Below the pieces are notes generated by a model. The model made no database searches, was not told the DNA's origin, and worked only from the letters and a program-made list of their open reading frames with translations. From assembly GCA_023449855.1 (NCBI GenBank), contig JAEXHR010000089.1, positions 1 to 27,335 on the forward strand: a DNA stretch of 27,335 nt, written 5' to 3'. Source of the stretch: Pseudomonadota bacterium (GTDB lineage Bacteria > Pseudomonadota > Alphaproteobacteria > Rhizobiales > Xanthobacteraceae). The position numbers and the translations under genes are program-made. This document shows, piece after piece, positions 23,315-27,335 of this stretch (positions are counted from its first letter, which is position 1; each line of letters opens with the position of its first letter).

Positions 23315-24316
23315 TCAGCGTCTTATCCTTGCGCGATTGAGGCCTTCCCGCACGAAACTGCGCAGCCCCTCCTTGTCCTCGACATCCAGCGCGACGGGAA
23401 AACCAACAATCTCCGCGGCCGCGGGCATGCCGCGCAGCTTCACCAGATCCTTCTCCGTCGTCACCAGCGTCAGCCCTTCGCCGCGCGCCTGCGCGACCAG
23501 CGCCTCGATCTCCGCTGGCGTGTATGGATGATGATCGCCGAACGCCTTCTCCGCTGCGACATCCACGCCGGCATTGCGCAATGTGCGAAAGAAACGGCCG
23601 GTATCGCCGATTCCTGCAAAGGCCAGCACGCGCCTGCCCTGCAATGCTTGCAGTGACGCAGCCTCCGGCTTCAGCCGCGCCGTAAACACCTTGCCGCCGC
23701 GGCCATGCACCATCGCAGCGACGCCGGTGGCCGCAACGCCGTCGCCGATCACCATGAGACCATCGGTGCGTGCGATCTGGCGATCCAGTGGCGCCCGCAG
23801 TGGACCGGCTGGGAATATGCGACCGTTGCCGAGGCCGCGATTGCCGTCGATCACGATCAGCGACAGATCCTTTGCCAGTGCCGGATTCTGAAAACCATCG
23901 TCCATCACGATGACGCTGGCGCCGGTGGAGCGCGCCAGCGCGGCGCCATTGACGCGATCGCGCGCGATCACGACCGTGACGTCACGCGCCATCATCAGGG
24001 GCTCGTCACCGACATCGGCAGCACCATGGCGACCCGGCTCGACCTTGACCGGCCCACGCAATCTGCCGCCATGACCGCGGCTGAGCACCACCGGCGTCTC
24101 GCCAAGTTCGCGGAGCATTGTCACCAGCGCCAATGTGGTCGGCGTCTTGCCGGCGCCGCCGGTGTGATAGTTGCCGACGCAGATCACGGGAATGCCGGCC
24201 ACCGCTCCCTGCTGCACCATACGCGAAGCGGTGATCTCGCCGTAGACGGCGCCGAGCGGCATCAACAGGCGCGACAGCAAGCTGCTCCGCTGCTGCCAGA
24301 ACGCCGGCTCACGCAT
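23315..24316 (-). CDS. lpxK: Tetraacyldisaccharide 4'-kinase
   Basis: An inner-membrane-associated kinase that phosphorylates the 4' position of the lipid A disaccharide. The 333 residues show a hydrophobic N-terminal anchor region (SLLSRLLMPLGAVYGEI), the Walker A loop TGGAGKTPT at 52-60 in GNYHTGGAGKTPTT, VLSRGHGG, DEPLMMA, and VIVMDDGFQNPAL, the LpxK signature. FPAGPLRAPL and TLVTTEKDLVKL are also typical. The ATG at 24316 overlaps the waaA stop by eight bases (ATGCGTGA), so it is translationally coupled. Its 3' end abuts a REP-like element. Confidence 0.96.
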   Translation of the reverse strand: MREPAFWQQRSSLLSRLLMPLGAVYGEITASRMVQQGAVAGIPVICVGNYHTGGAGKTPTTLALVTMLRELGETPVVLSRGHGGRLRGPVKVEPGRHGAADVGDEPLMMARDVTVVIARDRVNGAALARSTGASVIVMDDGFQNPALAKDLSLIVIDGNRGLGNGRIFPAGPLRAPLDRQIARTDGLMVIGDGVAATGVAAMVHGRGGKVFTARLKPEAASLQALQGRRVLAFAGIGDTGRFFRTLRNAGVDVAAEKAFGDHHPYTPAEIEALVAQARGEGLTLVTTEKDLVKLRGMPAAAEIVGFPVALDVEDKEGLRSFVREGLNRARIRR

Positions 24317-25613
24317 GATGCCCACCCATCTCGAAACGCAACTGCATGAGATAGGGTTCGAGCGCATGGAGCGTGCGATCCAGCGCTCCGCCAAGCCGCG
24401 CGACGACCTGCCCCGCCGCGTCGATGGCGGCATCGCGCGCAGCGACATTGCCGAGCATCTGGCCGAGTTGCTTGACGAGCTGCTCGGACGAATTGGCCTG
24501 CTGCGCGCCGCCGGCACGATCGAGCGCGTCATAGACGTCGGTGAAGTTGAACACATGCGGCCCGTGCACGATGGATGCGCCGAGCTTGGCCGGTTCGATC
24601 GGATTCTGCCCGCCATGCGGCACCAGCGAGCCGCCCATGAAGACGACAGGCGCGAGACGATAGAACACGCCGAGTTCGCCCATGGTGTCGGCGACATAGA
24701 TATCAGTATTCGCGCCCGGCAGCTCGCCGCGCGACCGCAGCGCGACGCGGGCACCGCTCGGCTTGATCATATCCGCAATGGATCCGCCGCGATGGGCATG
24801 ACGCGGCACGATCACCGTGAGCAGCGACGGAAAGAAACTCGCCAGCGCCTTATGCGTTTCGAGGATGATCTCCTCTTCGCCGGGATGGGTGGACGACGCG
24901 ACGACGATCGGACGCCCGCGCGTCGCCGCTTTCAGCGCATCGAGCTTGGCGGCGTCGCCGGGCGGCGCCTGGACATCGAATTTCAGGTTGCCGGTGACGA
25001 TCACGCTGCGGGCTCCCAGCGCACCAAAGCGTTCGGCGTCTGTGTCGGACTGAGCGAGGCAAATCTCGAAACGGCCGAGCAGCGCCGCGATGGTCTTCGA
25101 CATCTTCTGCCAGCGCGGGAACGAGCGCTGCGACATCCGCGCATTGATCAGTGCCATTGGCAGGCGCCGTTTCGCGGCCGACATGATCAGGTTCGGCCAG
25201 AGGTCGCTCTCGATAAACAGCGCCAGCGACGGATGCCAGTGATCGAGAAATCGTGCGACGTAACGCGGCGAGTCATAGGGAATATATTGATGGATGATAT
25301 CCGGCGGGAAGCGCTTGGCGATGATAGCAGCCGAGGTCACGGTTCCCGATGTCAGAAGGATACGCATCTTCGAGGCACGCAGGCGCTCGATCAATGCGGC
25401 CGCCGCCAGCACTTCGCCGACGCTCGCGCCATGCACCCAGACCAGCGGCCCCGCCGGCCGTTCGATCGCCGAGATGCCGCGACGTTCGTCGATCCGCTCG
25501 GGGTCTTCCTTGCCGTTTCGCAGACGCCGCTTGATCAGCAGCGGCACCACCGGCGTCAGCGATGCGGAGAGACTGCGATAGGCCCGCAGCGTGATCGGCA
25601 GCGCGTCAGCCAT
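24309..25613 (-). CDS. waaA: 3-deoxy-D-manno-octulosonic acid transferase
   Basis: It transfers Kdo from CMP-Kdo to the lipid A precursor at the inner membrane (also called KdtA). The 434 residues have a short N-terminal membrane-proximal helix, the catalytic Glu67 in WVHGASVGEVLAA, TSGTVTSA, FIESDLWPNLI, TGNLKFD, SSTHPGEEE, VPRHAHR and the sugar-nucleotide site GGSLVPHGGQNPIEPA. Start ATG 25613 overlaps the upstream acyltransferase stop by eight bases (ATGGCTGA), the same arrangement as at its own 3' end with lpxK. Whether it adds one or two Kdo residues cannot be read from sequence. Confidence 0.96.
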   Translation of the reverse strand: MADALPITLRAYRSLSASLTPVVPLLIKRRLRNGKEDPERIDERRGISAIERPAGPLVWVHGASVGEVLAAAALIERLRASKMRILLTSGTVTSAAIIAKRFPPDIIHQYIPYDSPRYVARFLDHWHPSLALFIESDLWPNLIMSAAKRRLPMALINARMSQRSFPRWQKMSKTIAALLGRFEICLAQSDTDAERFGALGARSVIVTGNLKFDVQAPPGDAAKLDALKAATRGRPIVVASSTHPGEEEIILETHKALASFFPSLLTVIVPRHAHRGGSIADMIKPSGARVALRSRGELPGANTDIYVADTMGELGVFYRLAPVVFMGGSLVPHGGQNPIEPAKLGASIVHGPHVFNFTDVYDALDRAGGAQQANSSEQLVKQLGQMLGNVAARDAAIDAAGQVVARLGGALDRTLHALEPYLMQLRFEMGGHHA

Positions 25614-26319
25614 GACGATTGCCGTCCGGCCGGCCGACAGCTTCATAAGCGCGGCGCGTGGCATCATTCAGCGTCGCCTCCAGCCTCAGGCGCAGCTCTT
25701 CCATCATGGCACTGTCCGCATCAGCCGGCACGGTGATCGGCTCGCCGCCGACCAGCGCCCCGTGGCCGAACGGCAGGTTGATGGTCGTGTGATCCCAGTT
25801 GTTGAGCTGCCAGAATCGGCTGGTGGCCATGGCAAACGGCATGATCGGTCGCCCGCTCTCGCGCGCCAACATGATGATGCCGAGACCGGCGACGCGCGAG
25901 CGCTTCGGCACGTCGGCCGTGAGCGCCATATTGACGCCGCTCTCCAGCACCCGCACCATCTCCTTGAAAGCGCCGACGCCCCCCTTGCGATGGAACGCGC
26001 CGCCATGGTCGCCCGAGCCGCGCACTGTGGCGATGCCGAGTCGCTCAGCTGCTAACGCGTTGAACTCGCCGTCGCGATGCTTCGAGATCAGCACCGCGCC
26101 ACGATAGTCTTTCTGCTTGATGAACGGCGTCATCAAATGCTGGCCATGCCAGAAAGCGAGGATGACCGGCATCTCCGGCTCGACGATGTCATAGACATCG
26201 ACGGGGTCGAAGGTGAACTTGTTGGTCTTCCACACAAGGCGCAAAAATTCGGCCGCGAGAAATCCCGCGGCGCGTTGCACCCAGCTGCTGCGCAGCGTGT
26301 TTCGCAGCAGACGTTTCAA
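25606..26319 (-). CDS. DUF374-family lysophospholipid acyltransferase
   Basis: A membrane-associated acyltransferase-like protein of 237 residues. The LPLAT-type motif region is FWHGQHLM (HGQH at 58-61), SKHRDGE at 79-85 and TVRGSGDHGG at 98-107; ALTADVPKRS and LARESGRPIMPF follow as in DUF374. The start is TTG 26319, which overlaps the DUF4170 stop (TTGA); no nearby ATG fits, and the resulting N-terminus MKRLLRNTLRSSWVQRA suits the family. Position directly before waaA and lpxK suggests a role in lipid A or an unusual hopanoid/very-long-chain lipid acylation, but that is inference; the substrate of DUF374 proteins is not settled to my knowledge. Confidence 0.9.
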   Translation of the reverse strand: MKRLLRNTLRSSWVQRAAGFLAAEFLRLVWKTNKFTFDPVDVYDIVEPEMPVILAFWHGQHLMTPFIKQKDYRGAVLISKHRDGEFNALAAERLGIATVRGSGDHGGAFHRKGGVGAFKEMVRVLESGVNMALTADVPKRSRVAGLGIIMLARESGRPIMPFAMATSRFWQLNNWDHTTINLPFGHGALVGGEPITVPADADSAMMEELRLRLEATLNDATRRAYEAVGRPDGNRHG

Positions 26320-26561
26320 GTGGCAGGCTTTGCGTCCTGGCCCGGATCGAGCAGCCGATGCAGATGGACGATAAAGTAGCGCATATGCGCATTGTCGACG
26401 GTCGACTGCGCCTTGGCCTTCCAGGCGACCAGCGCCGAAGCGTAATTCGGGTACACGCCGACGATATCGACCTTGTCCAGATCCTTGAAGGTAATGCCCT
26501 TCAGATCGGTGAGCTCGCCGCCGATGACCAGATGAAGCAGTTGCTGTGATGTGTCGGGCAT
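26316..26561 (-). CDS. DUF4170 family small protein
   Basis: An 81-residue cytoplasmic-looking protein with no signal peptide or membrane segment. Features are LLHLVIGGELTDL near the start, VDIVGVYPNYASALVAWKAKAQ in the middle and MRYFIVHLHRLLDP near the end, the typical DUF4170 pattern. AGGA lies about seven to ten bases before the ATG at 26561. Its stop overlaps the acyltransferase TTG by four bases, so the two are probably produced together. The function is unknown; its place between a phosphatase and lipid A genes suggests a helper of that pathway. Confidence 0.85.
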   Translation of the reverse strand: MPDTSQQLLHLVIGGELTDLKGITFKDLDKVDIVGVYPNYASALVAWKAKAQSTVDNAHMRYFIVHLHRLLDPGQDAKPAT

Positions 26562-26623
26562 AGATTTTTCCTGCAGCGGCCGGCTGCGATCAGATTTCCA
26601 GAAGGTGGTGGTGGTGCGGCTGG

Positions 26624-27335
26624 TTATGCCCGGTTGGTCCGGAACTGCTCAACGATATGGGCATGACGATCGGCCCCCGCTGCTACCAGCAACCCATGCG
26701 TGACTTCCCGGCGATTGTATTGAATGGGATCGCCCGAAAGCTCGGTCATTCTACCATTCGCTTCATGCACGATCAAATCCGCAGCCGCCAGATCCCAGTC
26801 CCGGCTCTGCCCGCCGGCAAAGGCTGCATCCAGCCGGCCATTGGCGATCCAGCAGAGCCGCAGCGCCAGCGAGCCAATCCGCGGATGCAACTCCAGGTCC
26901 TGCCGTGGATGGGTCAGGCGCTCCACCAGGGGCTTGGGGCCGGCCACGCGGGCGAAATCGAGATCGATTCCCGAAATGGCCTGGACGGGCCGGCCGTTGC
27001 AGGTGGTGCCCTGCCCGCGCATGGCGAGGAAAAATTCATCTGTGGACGGCGCAAAGACTGCAGCCATTACAGGACGGTGGTCCTCCACCAGTGCGACACA
27101 AACGCACCAGTCCTCGCGGCCGGCGAGATAACTGCGGGTGCCGTCGATGGGATCGATGATCCAGGTCAGTCGCTTGCCGAGACGGGCGTCGTCATCGGCG
27201 CTTTCCTCCGACAACCAGCCATAATCCGGTGTGGCGCTGCGCAGCCGTTTCTCGATCAGGTCGTTGAGCGCGATATCGGCTTCCGAGACCGGCGACGATT
27301 CGCCCTTGATCCATTTGCGCAGTTCGGTGCGAAAC
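26624..27335 (-). CDS. cysQ: Inositol monophosphatase family / CysQ-like 3'(2'),5'-bisphosphate nucleotidase (5' end beyond window)
   Basis: A metal-dependent phosphatase; CysQ members remove the 3' phosphate of PAP made during sulfate assimilation. The visible 237 codons include the metal-site motifs GWLSEES, WIIDPIDGTRSYLAG and DWDLAAADLIVHEANGR, in correct order and spacing. The frame is open to the window end, reading SPVSEADIALNDLIE upstream of these motifs, so only the first few tens of residues are missing; an internal TTG at 27214 is not the real start. CysQ is favoured over SuhB or HisN because of the DWD context and neighbourhood, but the subfamily is not certain. It lies 62 bases before DUF4170 on the same strand. 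Confidence 0.88.
   Translation of the reverse strand, partial: FRTELRKWIKGESSPVSEADIALNDLIEKRLRSATPDYGWLSEESADDDARLGKRLTWIIDPIDGTRSYLAGREDWCVCVALVEDHRPVMAAVFAPSTDEFFLAMRGQGTTCNGRPVQAISGIDLDFARVAGPKPLVERLTHPRQDLELHPRIGSLALRLCWIANGRLDAAFAGGQSRDWDLAAADLIVHEANGRMTELSGDPIQYNRREVTHGLLVAAGADRHAHIVEQFRTNRA

Overview
The window looks like core chromosome of an alphaproteobacterium in the Bradyrhizobium/Rhodopseudomonas/Afipia group (Nitrobacteraceae). The evidence is high GC content, the close fit of CheY, RibF, IleS, TadA and LpxK to the protein style of that group, the presence of small families typical of these bacteria (DUF6894, DUF2093, DUF4170), and palindromic repeats of the GTAGGGCGGATTAGC and GTAGCCCGGATGAAGC types. 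This assignment is from memory of the families, not from a search. I see no rRNA, tRNA, CRISPR array, prophage or intact insertion sequence.

Layout. (1) 1-362, minus: a single-domain CheY response regulator, cut by the window edge. (2) 599-10452, plus, tightly packed: ribF (FMN/FAD synthesis), a maltose O-acetyltransferase-like gene, ileS, lspA, an unrecognised exported protein, two adjacent M16 peptidase genes (one catalytic, one without the zinc site) and a panE-like ketopantoate reductase. Several junctions are stop/start overlaps (ileS-lspA, the M16 pair, M16-panE). (3) 10439-11122, minus: a small ROK/polyphosphate-glucokinase-like kinase whose 3' end overlaps panE. (4) 11274-14157, plus: arfB (ribosome rescue), a GloA-like VOC protein and mutL. 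(5) 14260-17368, minus: a second VOC protein, rsmD and an rluB gene with a very long low-complexity N-terminal extension. (6) 17528-17974, plus: tadA. (7) 17978-19551, minus: a DUF6894 protein and purD. (8) 19635-23221, plus: xseA, an orphan TadG-like protein with a von Willebrand A domain, and a DUF2093 protein. (9) 23315-27335, minus: an overlapping operon of a CysQ-like phosphatase (cut by the window edge), DUF4170, a DUF374 acyltransferase, waaA and lpxK, which points to lipid A/Kdo assembly.

Most genes are housekeeping: cofactor synthesis, translation quality (ileS, tadA, rsmD, rluB, arfB), mismatch repair (mutL), purine synthesis (purD), envelope biogenesis (lspA, M16 pair, waaA/lpxK). 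The non-routine signals are three palindromic REP-like elements lying after gene 3' ends, the repeat-rich RluB extension, a possible leader ORF overlapping the ribF start, several non-ATG starts (tadA TTG, DUF374 TTG, lspA GTG, second M16 GTG, DUF2093 GTG and perhaps CTG for the acetyltransferase), and the two uncharacterised small families embedded in or beside the lipid A operon. I do not see a clear new defence or mobile system.
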